Shown: piece by piece, positions 37,932 to 48,288 of the stretch
Position numbering within the stretch: the first letter of the stretch is position 1
Layout of the letters: every line of letters starts with the position of its first letter
Assembly: GCF_003054055.1 (NCBI RefSeq)
Contig: NZ_QBKI01000010.1
Span: 152,954 to 216,953 of the forward strand
DNA: 64,000 bases
Reading direction: 5' to 3'
DNA from: Pontibacter mucosus
Lineage (GTDB): Bacteria; Bacteroidota; Bacteroidia; Cytophagales; Hymenobacteraceae
Position numbers and translations under genes: made by a program
Notes under the pieces: generated by a model
The model's database searches: none
Told to the model about the DNA's origin: nothing
Seen by the model: the letters and a program-made list of their open reading frames with translations, nothing else

Positions 37932-39431
37932 ATGGAACAAACTTATGCTACCTCTGCGGTTGACCTATCATCCGTGGAAACTACTCCTGCCGAGCCTGAG
38001 GCAGGATCGATGATTGAAACTTTCCGAGCCATTGGCTATAGTCTCGAAACGGCTGTTGCCGACATCATCGATAATTCTATCTCAGCCGGTGCTTATAACG
38101 TGTGGGTTGACTTTGACTGGAAGGGTGCTTCTACTTGGCTTGCTATAAAAGATGATGGCAGCGGCATGAACAATGAAGAGCTCATCAGAGCCATGCGCCC
38201 CGGCTCCAGAAATCCTAATGAAGTGCGCCACTCCCATGACTTGGGGCGTTTTGGCTTGGGACTAAAAACCGCCTCCTTTTCTCAATGCCGTAAGCTTTGT
38301 GTCATCTCAAAAAAGAAAGAAGCTAATCCGATTTACTGGACTTGGGACCTTGACTATGTCAACCAAACAGGTAAATGGAACCTGATCAGGATTCTGCCGG
38401 ATCTGTTGTTTGAGCAGCAGCTGGAGGAACTGGAATCTGGAACTACTGTGGTGTGGAATGATATAGACAGGCTGGTAAGCAATCTGAATGAAGGTGACAA
38501 ATCCTCTCTGGATAAGTTTCTGAAAAGGATGGAGCAGGTGAAGCAACATCTGGCCATGACATTTCACCGGTACATCGAAAATAATAAAATCAAGCTTTGG
38601 TTCCAGCAGCGGGAAGTCATCGCCTGGGATCCCTTCCTGATCAATGAGCCGGCAACGCAGAAGTTTCCCGAGGAGCCTCTTCAGGGTGCAAAAGTAAAGC
38701 TTCGGGGCTATGTTCTGCCGCACAAATCCAAATTAACGACGGTAAAGTTCAGAGAGGCTGAAGGGCCAAATGGCTGGAACGCTCATCAGGGCTTCTACAT
38801 TTATCGTAAGGAGCGCCTGCTATTGGCCGGCGATTGGCTAGGCATGTTCCGAAAGGAGGAGCATTTCAAGCTTGCCAGAATCATGATTGACTTGCCGAAC
38901 AGTCTGGATGAAGACTGGCAAATCGATATTAAAAAATCAGTCGCCAGACCTCCCCTTGTCCTGAGAGACCACCTTAAGGCTTATGCCAGCAAAGTCCGTG
39001 CTCAGGCTGTAGAAGTATACCGGCACAAAGGGAAAGTGTTGCAGCGTAAGTATGCCTCTGTTGAGTTTCAGCCTGTATGGGTTGAAAAAGTCAGGCACGG
39101 GAAGCGTTTCTATAACATCAACAGAGAACATCCTCTCATCAGTCAGTTGCTGTCCGGCTTCACCGGAAAAGCAGCTGATCTCCAACGGTTACTCAGACTG
39201 ATTGAGGAAACAGTTCCTGTGCCCCTTATCACTATCAGGGAAAGTGAGCAGCCTGATGCACAGGGGCAACCTTTTGAGGGAAGCTCCCATGAGCCGGTCA
39301 TTAACCTGATGAAGCTCATGTACCAATCATTTATAGCGCAGGGCAAAACAGATGAATTCGCTAAAATGGCGATTCTGAACATGGAGCCCTTTAATTTATA
39401 CCCACAGTTTATAGACTCTGTATCAGAGTGA
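37932..39431 (+). CDS. MORC/MutL-like GHKL ATPase
   Basis: The product has about 499 residues from the ATG at 37932; a GTG at 37905 is an alternative. The ATPase motifs are IIDNSISAGA (Asn48), KDDGSGM (Asp75, Gly76, Gly78) and GRFGLGLKTAS, followed by an S5-fold region. This fits the bacterial relatives of MORC found in restriction systems with Z1 helicases. It would act as an ATP-driven clamp or switch on DNA. Its stop overlaps the GTG start of the helicase gene by four bases. It is the first of four coupled genes and is GC-richer than the cassette before it. Confidence 0.88.
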   Translation: MEQTYATSAVDLSSVETTPAEPEAGSMIETFRAIGYSLETAVADIIDNSISAGAYNVWVDFDWKGASTWLAIKDDGSGMNNEELIRAMRPGSRNPNEVRHSHDLGRFGLGLKTASFSQCRKLCVISKKKEANPIYWTWDLDYVNQTGKWNLIRILPDLLFEQQLEELESGTTVVWNDIDRLVSNLNEGDKSSLDKFLKRMEQVKQHLAMTFHRYIENNKIKLWFQQREVIAWDPFLINEPATQKFPEEPLQGAKVKLRGYVLPHKSKLTTVKFREAEGPNGWNAHQGFYIYRKERLLLAGDWLGMFRKEEHFKLARIMIDLPNSLDEDWQIDIKKSVARPPLVLRDHLKAYASKVRAQAVEVYRHKGKVLQRKYASVEFQPVWVEKVRHGKRFYNINREHPLISQLLSGFTGKAADLQRLLRLIEETVPVPLITIRESEQPDAQGQPFEGSSHEPVINLMKLMYQSFIAQGKTDEFAKMAILNMEPFNLYPQFIDSVSE

Positions 39432-42328
39432 CGGAAATGATCGAACAGGCAAAGCAAATAGGCATAACGCTTCTACAGGCGAAAAAGAACGTAACGGATT
39501 CGGATTTGAAGGACGCAGTTGAAAATGTTCTGAAAATATTCCCGGGCCTGGCAGGAGAATGTGATTTCCTTTACAAGTATCTGGAGTCTCAGTTTTCTGT
39601 GTTTTCTGACAATTACAAAATCCTCATTGATGATAAAACCTACACTCCCTGGTTAAAAAATAAAAAGTCAGAAATCAGATGGAACTTCTGGAACAGGTAT
39701 GTCATGTATCTGCAGAGAAAAATTGCTCCGTCTACGCTGAATAAGCTGGATAACCTAACAGATGATATCCTTGACAGGATAATCGATCCCACAACGCCGG
39801 GGCCTTGGGATAAGCGGGGCATGGTGGTAGGCCAGGTGCAGTCAGGTAAGACCGGTAACTACATCGGACTGATCAACAAGGCTGCTGATGCGGGGTTTAA
39901 ACTGATTATCGTTCTGGCAGGTATGCACGACAGCTTAAGAAGTCAGACGCAGATAAGAGTTGATGAAGGATTTCTGGGGTTCAACACACAGACAGCTATG
40001 AACTTCTCCAACGCCGGAAACAGAATCGGTGTAGGGCAATTCAATAAAAACTTACCTGCGCATGCCCTAACAACAAGCAGAATAAACGGAGATTTCCGGG
40101 GACCTGCCGCACAGGCCTCCGGAGTGAACATAAGAGGCACGGATCCGATTATACTTGTTGTCAAAAAAAATGCGTCAATCCTTAAAAATCTTGTATCCTG
40201 GCTTGCAGTAAGGGGTGATAAGACGCCTGACGGAAACATCATTATCCGGGATCTGCCGTTCCTTCTGATTGATGATGAGGCTGACAATGCTTCAGTCAAT
40301 GTGAATCCCAGCACGGTTTCAACCATTAACGGATGTATACGTGCTTTACTGGCCCTGTTTGAGCAGAGCGCATACGTGGGCTATACGGCCACCCCTTTTG
40401 CAAACATCTTTATCCCTCTTTTGAACGAGGAACAGACAAAAGGACTTAACCTTAATATCAAGGATTTCGAGTTTTCTGTCGGACAGGATCTGTTCCCAAG
40501 GGACTTTATCATCAACATTCCTGCCCCTTCAAATTATATAGGCCCCTCAAAGGTATTTGGCCTGCCAGCCTCTTCATCATCAGAGACTTCCGAAGAGCCT
40601 CTGCCTGTAGTTACACAGATATCGGATTACCATAGCTTTGTTCCGGATAAGCATAAAAAAGGAGTAGGGCTTCCGGAGGTGCTGCCGGAGAGCCTGAAGT
40701 ATGCGATAAAGAGCTTCCTGCTATCGTGCGCTGCACGGAGAGTCAGGAAGCAGATAAATGTGCATAACTCCATGCTGATTCACGTCTCCAGATATATTGA
40801 CTGGCAGGACCGGATTGCCAGCTTGGTGGATGAAGAGCTAAAGTCTTATCAACGGCAGCTGGAGTTTAATCAGGGTACGATTCTGAAAGACCTGAAAAAA
40901 ATATGGAAGGAGGACTTCGAGCCAAAAACCAACCAGATACTTAATCAGACGCATACCTTTTATGATCCGGAAATCAAGCCCATTCCCTGGGCTAAGGTGG
41001 AGAAGGAGCTTTTCAATGCAAGCTCAAAGGTTGAGGTTCGGGCAGTTCACGGCGATAAAAATATAGCAGGGCTTACCTACCATAATATCTCACCGCTGGA
41101 TTACTTTCTGTCTGAACAGCAGGGGAACTACCTGTCGGTTATAGCGGTCGGCGGAGATAAACTATCCCGCGGACTTACGCTGGAAGGGCTAACAACAAGC
41201 TATTACCTGAGGGCTTCGAAGATGTATGACACGCTGATGCAGATGGGCAGGTGGTTCGGTTACAGGCCCGGCTATGCAGACCTGTGCAGGCTGTTCACCA
41301 GCAGAGAGCTGATAGAGTGGTTCGAGCACATCACTATAGCCTCAGAGGAAATGAGAGCTGAGTTTGACTATATGTTCCTGCTGAACGAGACCCCCAGAAA
41401 TTACGGACTTAAGGTGCGTACACATCCCGGAGTTCTGAAAATCACCGCAGCCAATAAGTTCAGGCATAAGCAGATTATGATGCTGAGCTATTCCGGTGAG
41501 CTGGAGCAGACATACAGGTTTAAGGTTGATCAGAGACTCTTTCAAAACAACTTTGATGCAGCAACTCAGCTTATTGCAGCACTTGGAAAACCCGGAGGAC
41601 CTGTAAACAAACTTTTAGAAAATCAGCAGTATGTGTGGCAGGGAATCAACAACAGTAATTTAATTACCCAGTTCTTGGGCGCCTATTCAATAGGAAGAGA
41701 AGTGCTTGATGTCCACAAGATGGCAGATTATATTAATGCACAGGTGCGAAGCAATAACCTTGTCAACTGGACAGTGGTGCTTGTGAACAATACAACAGCG
41801 AAAAAAGAGGATGCCTGGCACTTTGAAATTAATGGGATGGATACTGAGATCGGTTTGACAGACAGGAGCATTACCCTGACACATCCTGAAGAGATTGTCT
41901 CTTCCTACTCTATCAACAAAGCCATGATCATCTCGCCGAACCATGAAATGATTGACTTGTCTGATCAGAGGATTAGTCATGCGCTGGCCTTAACCAAAAT
42001 GGACTGGCAAAAGGAAGAGAAAAAAAAGGAACCTGTGTTGCCAAGCGGAGCCAGAGTAAGATATACGCGTGCGGCCAGCAACGGTCTGTTGATTCTTTAC
42101 CCTCTTCATTATTCCCCTAACCACAGGTGGCCGGAGCCCGGGGCACCGGATCAGAAAGATTTCAAATCAGAGCGCAGAACCTTGTCAGATGTTCCTATCA
42201 TTGGCTTTGCTGTCAGTTTTCCTGAAATAGCGGATGACGAGAAGATAGAGTATGCTGTAAATAAGCAGTTTATAGATGAATTCGATTACCCGGATGAATT
42301 AGATGCCGAAGATGGAGGGAATGAATAG
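39428..42328 (+). CDS. Z1 domain superfamily II helicase-like protein
   Basis: The product has 966 residues. The GTG at 39428 overlaps the preceding stop, with an ATG nine bases on as an alternative. Helicase motifs are clear: Walker A GQVQSGKT (135-142), LLIDDEAD (Asp282, Asp283, Glu284), the Z1 signature GYTATPFANIF, then GDKLSRGLTLEG and MGRWFGYR for motifs V and VI. Z1 proteins occur next to MORC-like ATPases, DUF4420 nucleases and AIPR proteins in predicted restriction systems and probably translocate on DNA. The last eight bases overlap the next gene. Confidence 0.92.
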   Translation: MTEMIEQAKQIGITLLQAKKNVTDSDLKDAVENVLKIFPGLAGECDFLYKYLESQFSVFSDNYKILIDDKTYTPWLKNKKSEIRWNFWNRYVMYLQRKIAPSTLNKLDNLTDDILDRIIDPTTPGPWDKRGMVVGQVQSGKTGNYIGLINKAADAGFKLIIVLAGMHDSLRSQTQIRVDEGFLGFNTQTAMNFSNAGNRIGVGQFNKNLPAHALTTSRINGDFRGPAAQASGVNIRGTDPIILVVKKNASILKNLVSWLAVRGDKTPDGNIIIRDLPFLLIDDEADNASVNVNPSTVSTINGCIRALLALFEQSAYVGYTATPFANIFIPLLNEEQTKGLNLNIKDFEFSVGQDLFPRDFIINIPAPSNYIGPSKVFGLPASSSSETSEEPLPVVTQISDYHSFVPDKHKKGVGLPEVLPESLKYAIKSFLLSCAARRVRKQINVHNSMLIHVSRYIDWQDRIASLVDEELKSYQRQLEFNQGTILKDLKKIWKEDFEPKTNQILNQTHTFYDPEIKPIPWAKVEKELFNASSKVEVRAVHGDKNIAGLTYHNISPLDYFLSEQQGNYLSVIAVGGDKLSRGLTLEGLTTSYYLRASKMYDTLMQMGRWFGYRPGYADLCRLFTSRELIEWFEHITIASEEMRAEFDYMFLLNETPRNYGLKVRTHPGVLKITAANKFRHKQIMMLSYSGELEQTYRFKVDQRLFQNNFDAATQLIAALGKPGGPVNKLLENQQYVWQGINNSNLITQFLGAYSIGREVLDVHKMADYINAQVRSNNLVNWTVVLVNNTTAKKEDAWHFEINGMDTEIGLTDRSITLTHPEEIVSSYSINKAMIISPNHEMIDLSDQRISHALALTKMDWQKEEKKKEPVLPSGARVRYTRAASNGLLILYPLHYSPNHRWPEPGAPDQKDFKSERRTLSDVPIIGFAVSFPEIADDEKIEYAVNKQFIDEFDYPDELDAEDGGNE

Positions 42329-43310
42329 AATAAGCCAGATATGGCGACAGCTTCAAAGGGACGTACTTAGCCAAGGATTTGCCAAGTTAAGGTACTCAGA
42401 ACAGTCTGCCTGTGATCTGTACCTGGGGCTGACGAACCCTAACAGTAAACGATGCTTAATGATAAGGGTGCCCCTGTCTATAGGTAACGCTGTGTACACT
42501 GAACGAAATCTGAAAGGGCTGAAGATTGAAAAGGTGGCTGATCCGCAGAAACCGGAATGTATGCTGCTGTCACTTTCACTTCTGGATAGTAACTATGAGG
42601 ATATCTTTGATAGTCTGCTGCTGGACATCATCTCCAGAATCATTGATGTATCAGATCACAAGCGTGTCATAAAAGAATTCCTAGGCAGAATAGATAAATG
42701 GCAGGCGCTACTTGAGAAAGCATCTTCTGAAGGGCTGACACAGGAACAGCAGGCTGGTTTATATGGGGAGCTTTATGTGCTCAGAAGGATGCTGGCTACC
42801 TCCGATAACGTGAAGTGCCTTGCTGCCTGGGTTGGTCCTGAAAATGGTATCCGGGATTTTCAATACGGTAGCTGGGCATTGGAGGTAAAGACGTGCCGGG
42901 GTAATAATCACCAGAGGCTACAGATCAGCAATGAAAGACAGCTTGATGTAACGACCCTGGAGCTGTTATTTCTCTTCCATTTGTCCATAGAGACACAGCA
43001 GGCATCCGGAGAGACATTGAATGATATGGTTGATTCGGTTTTAGCGTTGCTGCAGGATGACTTCAGTCTTTTTGCGCAGTTTAAGATTAAGCTGATTCAA
43101 GCCGGGTACCTGGCTCATCACCGGGTGCTGTACATGAGCAGAGGGTACATCATCCGATCTCAGTCACTTTATGAAGTAAGAGACCAATTCCCCCGGATTC
43201 AGGAAAATGAGCTTAGAGGAGGTGTGGGAGATGTGCAGTATTCAATTATTCTTAGCGATTGCAGCTCTTATCTTACAAATGAAGTGTCTGCTTTCCAGAA
43301 TTTAAACTAA
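42321..43310 (+). CDS. DUF4420 family PD-(D/E)XK nuclease
   Basis: The product has 329 residues. ATG codons at 42303, 42312 and 42321 are in frame; the last gives an eight-base overlap and the usual N-terminus (MNRISQIWRQLQ). The catalytic core is IRDFQYG (Asp179) and LEVKT (Glu188, Lys190), after the family motif GLYGELYVLRRML. It should be the DNA-cutting subunit of the MORC/Z1 system. Two bases separate it from the AIPR gene. Confidence 0.87.
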   Translation: MNRISQIWRQLQRDVLSQGFAKLRYSEQSACDLYLGLTNPNSKRCLMIRVPLSIGNAVYTERNLKGLKIEKVADPQKPECMLLSLSLLDSNYEDIFDSLLLDIISRIIDVSDHKRVIKEFLGRIDKWQALLEKASSEGLTQEQQAGLYGELYVLRRMLATSDNVKCLAAWVGPENGIRDFQYGSWALEVKTCRGNNHQRLQISNERQLDVTTLELLFLFHLSIETQQASGETLNDMVDSVLALLQDDFSLFAQFKIKLIQAGYLAHHRVLYMSRGYIIRSQSLYEVRDQFPRIQENELRGGVGDVQYSIILSDCSSYLTNEVSAFQNLN

Positions 43311-43312
43311 CT

Positions 43313-45667
43313 ATGGCAACAAACCTTGAACACCTGGAGCTTAACAGATTTCTCCAGAACATTCAGCAGGATATTAGGTCATCGCAGCTTGCTGAGGAAG
43401 AAGGGGGTACATCAGAACAGCTTTTTACTCAAACAGCTGTAGATTTGCTGGCTGACGCGGGTGAAACAGAAAATGTACGGGTATCCTATGATGAAAAAGT
43501 GCTTCGGACAGGGGTGCAGCATAAAATCAACGCGTATGCATTATCCGATAACTACGAGACGCTGGATCTTTTCATTACTGTTTACAAAGGAACAGAGGAA
43601 TGCTCAAAGGTTTTTAAGGAAGAAATTGACCGGGCCGCCAAGCGAATCACTAATTTTTTCAGGAACGCGGTTTACAAGGACTATGTCAATGAGATAGAGG
43701 AATCCTCGGAGATATTTGATCTGGCGCATACCCTGAGCGATTCGCAGGAATTGAGGGAAGGACTGGTTCGTGTCAACGCCTTTATTCTGACAGATGGCAT
43801 TTGCACGAGTGACAGCCTGCCAGGCCAGACAATTTCAGGACATCCGATCTACTACAGAATAGTAGACATAAACTACCTGTACAATATTTCAGAGAAGTCT
43901 CATGTACCTATCGAAATAAACTTTAAGGAGGATGGATTTCTCGTGCCCTGTATTTACTCTCCATCAGAGAACGCCGAATATCAGTCATATCTGGCTATTA
44001 TTTCCGGAGAGGCCCTTGTGAATATTTATGAGCGGTTCGGTTCGCGTTTACTGGAACAGAACGTCAGGTCTTTCCTGCAGTTTACAGGTAAAATCAACAA
44101 GGGAATCCGGAAGACAATTCTGACGGAACCTCATATGTTTCTGGCCTTTAACAACGGACTGGCTGCTACGGCCGAGGAAATTCAGTTGGAACCCCTGCCT
44201 GATGGAAGCGGCAATGCTGTGGCGTGGGTAAAGGACCTGCAGATAGTAAACGGAGGACAAACTACTGCGTCTATCTATCATACCTGGAAAAAGGATAAGG
44301 CAGATGTGTCCGGCATTTTTGTGCAGGTTAAGCTGAACGTTGTAAAGAACCAGGAGAACTTCAGCAGCGTAGTTGCCCGCATTGCTGAGTATGCTAATAC
44401 ACAGAACAAGATTTCTGCATCCGATCTGAGCTCAAACAGTGAAAACCATATCCTGCTGGAGAAGCTGTCACGCACCACCTGGGCACCGCCGGTAGCTGGC
44501 AAATCGCAGCAGACACGCTGGTTTTATGACAGAGCCCGTGGTCAGTATAAGACAGCCATGCTTAAAGAAGGGTTTACTCCGGCGAAAAGAAAAGCTTTCG
44601 AACTGAAAAATCCTAAACAGCAGGTGCTCACAAAGGAAGACCTTGCCAAGTATATAAATACGTACCAAGAGGTATATGACGGAAAGAAGCTGCTCATCGG
44701 CCCTCATTATGTGGTAAGGGGAAACCAGAAGAACTACATCCAGTTCATGCATCATAATTTCGGCACCAAGCCAGATAGCATCTTTTTTGAGGACGCAGTT
44801 GCCAAGGCAATCCTTTTCAGAGCTGCGGAAAAGGTGTATGGGGTCAAACCAAATGCCATCGGGGATATGCGCTATATTACCGTTCCGTATGCAATTGCAT
44901 GGCTTGGCTATCAGCTGAACTACAGGTTGGATCTTTATAAAATATGGAAAGCACAAAGTATCAGCGAGAAACTGCGGGACAAACTACGGGAGGTTATGAT
45001 GTGTGTTGAAACCTATATTAAAGCCAACGCTCCCGGCTCACTTTACGGGGAGTGGGCAAAGAAGGAAGACTGCTGGACTGCAGTCAGGAAACAAGACTTT
45101 GGGGTGTCCCTAAATAGTATTGCCAAAGATCTGGAAGATAAGGGAACCAGCTATAAGCGGGCAAGGATTTCTGAGGACGAGATGGCCTCAGCTGAGAAAA
45201 AGGCACTTCAGGACAGGCTAAAGTCAGTTCATCCGAAAACATGGGATAAGATCGAGGAATGGGGTAAGGCTACCGGAAAGCTGTCGCAGTATCAGCGGAA
45301 TATTGCCAGAACCATCGGGATGAATTTTACCAGAAACAGGGAACTAAGCGAAATAGAGTTCAACAACGGTCAGCAAATACTGGACTTAGTCATAGAGGAG
45401 GCGTCGGAGATACTTTTCGATACAGAAGAGTTTTTTGAGCGAGACGCTGCGGCTGTAACAGAGATACCTGAAATATCCCTTAAGCTTATCCAAGCGGTGG
45501 TGAAATGGGATAAGAAGAACAGGAAGCTCCGTGATTTTGAGTATCGTTTTATGGCTGATCTGGCTACAGAAAAAAAAGCTTTGACAGATTGGCATATGGC
45601 CTTAGCCCTAAGAAATTATGAAAAAGCTAAAAGGTTTGGTTTTTCAGAGATATTTGAGGAGGTATAA
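43313..45667 (+). CDS. AIPR (abortive infection phage resistance) protein
   Basis: The product has 784 residues. The N-terminal 150 residues contain INAYALSDNYETLDLFI, the nuclease-like start of AIPR proteins. The AIPR core has FNNGLAAT (about residue 280) and IVNGGQTTAS (about 309), followed by AEYANTQNKIS. The family is linked to phage resistance and accompanies MORC-type restriction genes. It is the last gene of the operon and starts two bases after the DUF4420 gene. The C-terminal 250 residues are helical and unassigned. Confidence 0.9.
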   Translation: MATNLEHLELNRFLQNIQQDIRSSQLAEEEGGTSEQLFTQTAVDLLADAGETENVRVSYDEKVLRTGVQHKINAYALSDNYETLDLFITVYKGTEECSKVFKEEIDRAAKRITNFFRNAVYKDYVNEIEESSEIFDLAHTLSDSQELREGLVRVNAFILTDGICTSDSLPGQTISGHPIYYRIVDINYLYNISEKSHVPIEINFKEDGFLVPCIYSPSENAEYQSYLAIISGEALVNIYERFGSRLLEQNVRSFLQFTGKINKGIRKTILTEPHMFLAFNNGLAATAEEIQLEPLPDGSGNAVAWVKDLQIVNGGQTTASIYHTWKKDKADVSGIFVQVKLNVVKNQENFSSVVARIAEYANTQNKISASDLSSNSENHILLEKLSRTTWAPPVAGKSQQTRWFYDRARGQYKTAMLKEGFTPAKRKAFELKNPKQQVLTKEDLAKYINTYQEVYDGKKLLIGPHYVVRGNQKNYIQFMHHNFGTKPDSIFFEDAVAKAILFRAAEKVYGVKPNAIGDMRYITVPYAIAWLGYQLNYRLDLYKIWKAQSISEKLRDKLREVMMCVETYIKANAPGSLYGEWAKKEDCWTAVRKQDFGVSLNSIAKDLEDKGTSYKRARISEDEMASAEKKALQDRLKSVHPKTWDKIEEWGKATGKLSQYQRNIARTIGMNFTRNRELSEIEFNNGQQILDLVIEEASEILFDTEEFFERDAAAVTEIPEISLKLIQAVVKWDKKNRKLRDFEYRFMADLATEKKALTDWHMALALRNYEKAKRFGFSEIFEEV

Positions 45668-46566
45668 GCTTGGATAAGTTTATATTTAATCCGACTAACG
45701 CTGGATTTACTGCAGACTAATCCCTTAGGCGAAAAGATCTTCAAGAAGTGAGGGGGGAAACCCTGCATGTATGACACTAACCTTACGGCGCATTGGAGTA
45801 GGCCGTAGACAATATCTTGTATCACCGGGACTCCTTGGTTCGGGAATAGGTGGAGATTCACATCACGTACGAATCCAATGGTGATCTTTAACTACAGCGG
45901 ACAAAACCGTTCCTTTCGGCATAGGAGGACCTCAATAGCGACCGCATCAGGCCTCACCGCTACCGTGATTTATGTTTGTTCAATTTTGTTAATTAATTGG
46001 ATTTTTTTTGGAGACAGTGCCACCGGGATTTCGATAATTAAAAGAATACTGGAAAACAATGGTTCTCCTGCACCTACTTTCCGAACAGATGGGGGGACTT
46101 TCTCTGAGGTGGAGATTTTCTGCCATACTGCATTTCTGTCCAACAGCTTAGATAGTAGTGACCAATCAAAGGGGCTGCTAGTAGGTAGAGCGTGGAACAC
46201 CTGCGGATCTTGATCCTTAGATCTTGGTAAAGAATGCTTCGATCATCACATCACTACGGTGGTGTAGAAGAGTTAAATTTTTTATTTTATTTGAGGTTAG
46301 TTATAAAAGATAAAGAAGTAGACTTGATTACAAAAGACACCAAAAATCTCGGAGGGGAGAGAAATTTAGGCGCCGCTGTATTTGAGAGAAAATATTCTCC
46401 TGATCGATAATAGGTTATTTAAATAGCTTGAATGCCTTTATAATAACCTGAAGTCAGGTACTTAGGAGTAAAATAGTTAGGTGGTGTTCTTATTTGCTCG
46501 AAATTTGCATAAATCTCTTATCTGATTAGTTTTAAACAACTCCACTAATAGCCAAAGACTTTGTAG
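45668..46566. other. Gene-poor region after the AIPR gene
   Basis: No gene is supported; the longest open frames (about 80-110 codons) have no recognisable product. The first 500 bases are fairly balanced in composition and could be a decayed gene, but I could not identify it. An imperfect direct repeat of a sequence near the island's right end lies at 46314-46388. Confidence 0.4.
46314..46388 (+). repeat. Imperfect direct repeat, copy A
   Basis: About 75 bases here match 48289-48364 at roughly three quarters of positions, ending in an exact shared GCTGTATTTGAGAG. The two copies flank the nuclease gene at 46567-48078. Copy B lies 38 bases before the right att repeat, so copy A may be the scar of an earlier island end. 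Confidence 0.65.
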
Positions 46567-48078
46567 ATGAAATTACCAATAGGGAAAATATCAGGCAGCC
46601 ATCTAGACAAAATTTTTGAGGATTCTATTAAATACCACTTAGATAGTTTCTTCTCTAATATTTCTGAATACTATCCAACACTGCTTTATAGTCATTGGCG
46701 TTCCACCGTGAGATCCATAGATGAAATGATTAACATTCCTATGGAGCTTAATACTGCCGAAGAGGTAGAACAGTTTCTTCAGCTAAAAACCAACTTTTTC
46801 AATCATAAGAATCTACCACCATTAAAAAAGGTTTTGGAATTACTTGAGAAAAAGTTCCAGAAAAATGTAGCGATTCGATTCCAGCAACTGGCCATGATGT
46901 GTTCTGCTGTTAATCAGACATACACGAGTCATAATATATATATTCATCAGGGAAATAGCTTGAATTTGTCTGATATCGAAAATTGCATATCCTATCTTCA
47001 ATCAAGACGTGCATATTATGTAACAACTTTAAATTTGATCCCTAAAATAGCTAAAGGTAAGAAAGCTGTTGAGTACATAAATACATTTGGTTTCCTACAA
47101 CATTTAATTGATAGCTGCTTGGTTAATATAACTACAGCTTATTATAATTTGCTCCTCAATCACTGCCTGCCTGACTTCGAAATGAAATCTGATGGTATAG
47201 TTGCAAAAAGAAATTTTGAGTACAACCATTTAGAGGGCTTTTTCTTTGAACCAGAGCGACTTTCTTTAATAGACCAATTGGAGTTGCGCCCTGAGGTAAT
47301 TGTATTACAAACCCTACTGCCTAAAGCAGCTAATAAGATTTTTTCTTTTAGTGAGGTTGAAAATACACTGACGCTACTTGGAGGTGCTTTTAACAAGTAT
47401 AATGTTATGCATAATGATGTGTTTAAGGAAATCAATCATCTGCTAAAAGATATTAAAATTCACTTAAAAGATGATTTTCACGTTATTATCGAAGAAAACG
47501 AATTCAAGAGAATAGTATCAAAATATAGTGCTCTAACACTTTATATTAATTCAAATGATTATTTTGATAATTTAAATAGCTATGCTCCCTTCCAACTGGT
47601 AGAGAAAAACTATTACACAACGGTAGTCCTGTTAATTAGATTTGTATATAGGACTATATCTCAGTCACTTCTCAAAAACCGAACTTTTCAAATCCATTCT
47701 GGATTTATTTTCGAGGATAAAGTCTCTAAAATACTTGAATTAAAAGGATTTTTGCCAACTGGTATTACCCGGATAAACCACAAAGAATTTGATTTAATAA
47801 CAACTAGAGATAATAAAGTTTATAACTTTCAATGCAAGAACAATTTCATTGACATATCAAGAGTAAATTACGATTACAAGAAAATTGGAAGGTTAAATAT
47901 GAGGCTATGCCGCTACTATGAGAGTGCTTTGAAAAAAGAAATTGGCAGAGAATCACTAATAAAAACAAAGACTGGAATTAATGAGATTGAGCATTTTGTA
48001 GTTACAAGATTTCCGGTTATTACACGAAATCGAAGAATCATCAACTTTGTAGACCTTGAGAAGTGGAACCTAAAATGA
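46567..48078 (+). CDS. Uncharacterised protein with C-terminal PD-(D/E)XK-like nuclease domain
   Basis: The product has 503 residues. The first 370 are helical and unrecognised. The C-terminal 130 residues look like a restriction-endonuclease fold: an early Glu383 (FEDKVSKIL), Asp409 (EFDLI) and a Q-x-K in FQCKN (Gln422, Lys424), the variant in which Gln replaces the second acidic residue. This arrangement is seen in Mrr-like and resolvase-like nucleases. The gene is AT-rich, unlike the AIPR operon before it, and is flanked by imperfect direct repeats, which suggests separate acquisition. It stands alone, so any defense role would not need the MORC genes. Confidence 0.65.
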   Translation: MKLPIGKISGSHLDKIFEDSIKYHLDSFFSNISEYYPTLLYSHWRSTVRSIDEMINIPMELNTAEEVEQFLQLKTNFFNHKNLPPLKKVLELLEKKFQKNVAIRFQQLAMMCSAVNQTYTSHNIYIHQGNSLNLSDIENCISYLQSRRAYYVTTLNLIPKIAKGKKAVEYINTFGFLQHLIDSCLVNITTAYYNLLLNHCLPDFEMKSDGIVAKRNFEYNHLEGFFFEPERLSLIDQLELRPEVIVLQTLLPKAANKIFSFSEVENTLTLLGGAFNKYNVMHNDVFKEINHLLKDIKIHLKDDFHVIIEENEFKRIVSKYSALTLYINSNDYFDNLNSYAPFQLVEKNYYTTVVLLIRFVYRTISQSLLKNRTFQIHSGFIFEDKVSKILELKGFLPTGITRINHKEFDLITTRDNKVYNFQCKNNFIDISRVNYDYKKIGRLNMRLCRYYESALKKEIGRESLIKTKTGINEIEHFVVTRFPVITRNRRIINFVDLEKWNLK

Positions 48079-48288
48079 AGTCAGAAAATAAAACAATAAA
48101 AGTAACCGTTGCTATAATTGCTTGCAGGTAGTAAAGTGTGTTTTACAATATTTATCTCCTATCACTTCTATGTTCCGAAAAATCTATACTTCTAGCTCGG
48201 CTAATACCGCCTTAGCGCTGAATTAACGTATTACTTCAGAGCAGAAGGACTAACTTATCTAGTTTCATACTTGAAGTTGGTGTTTAAA

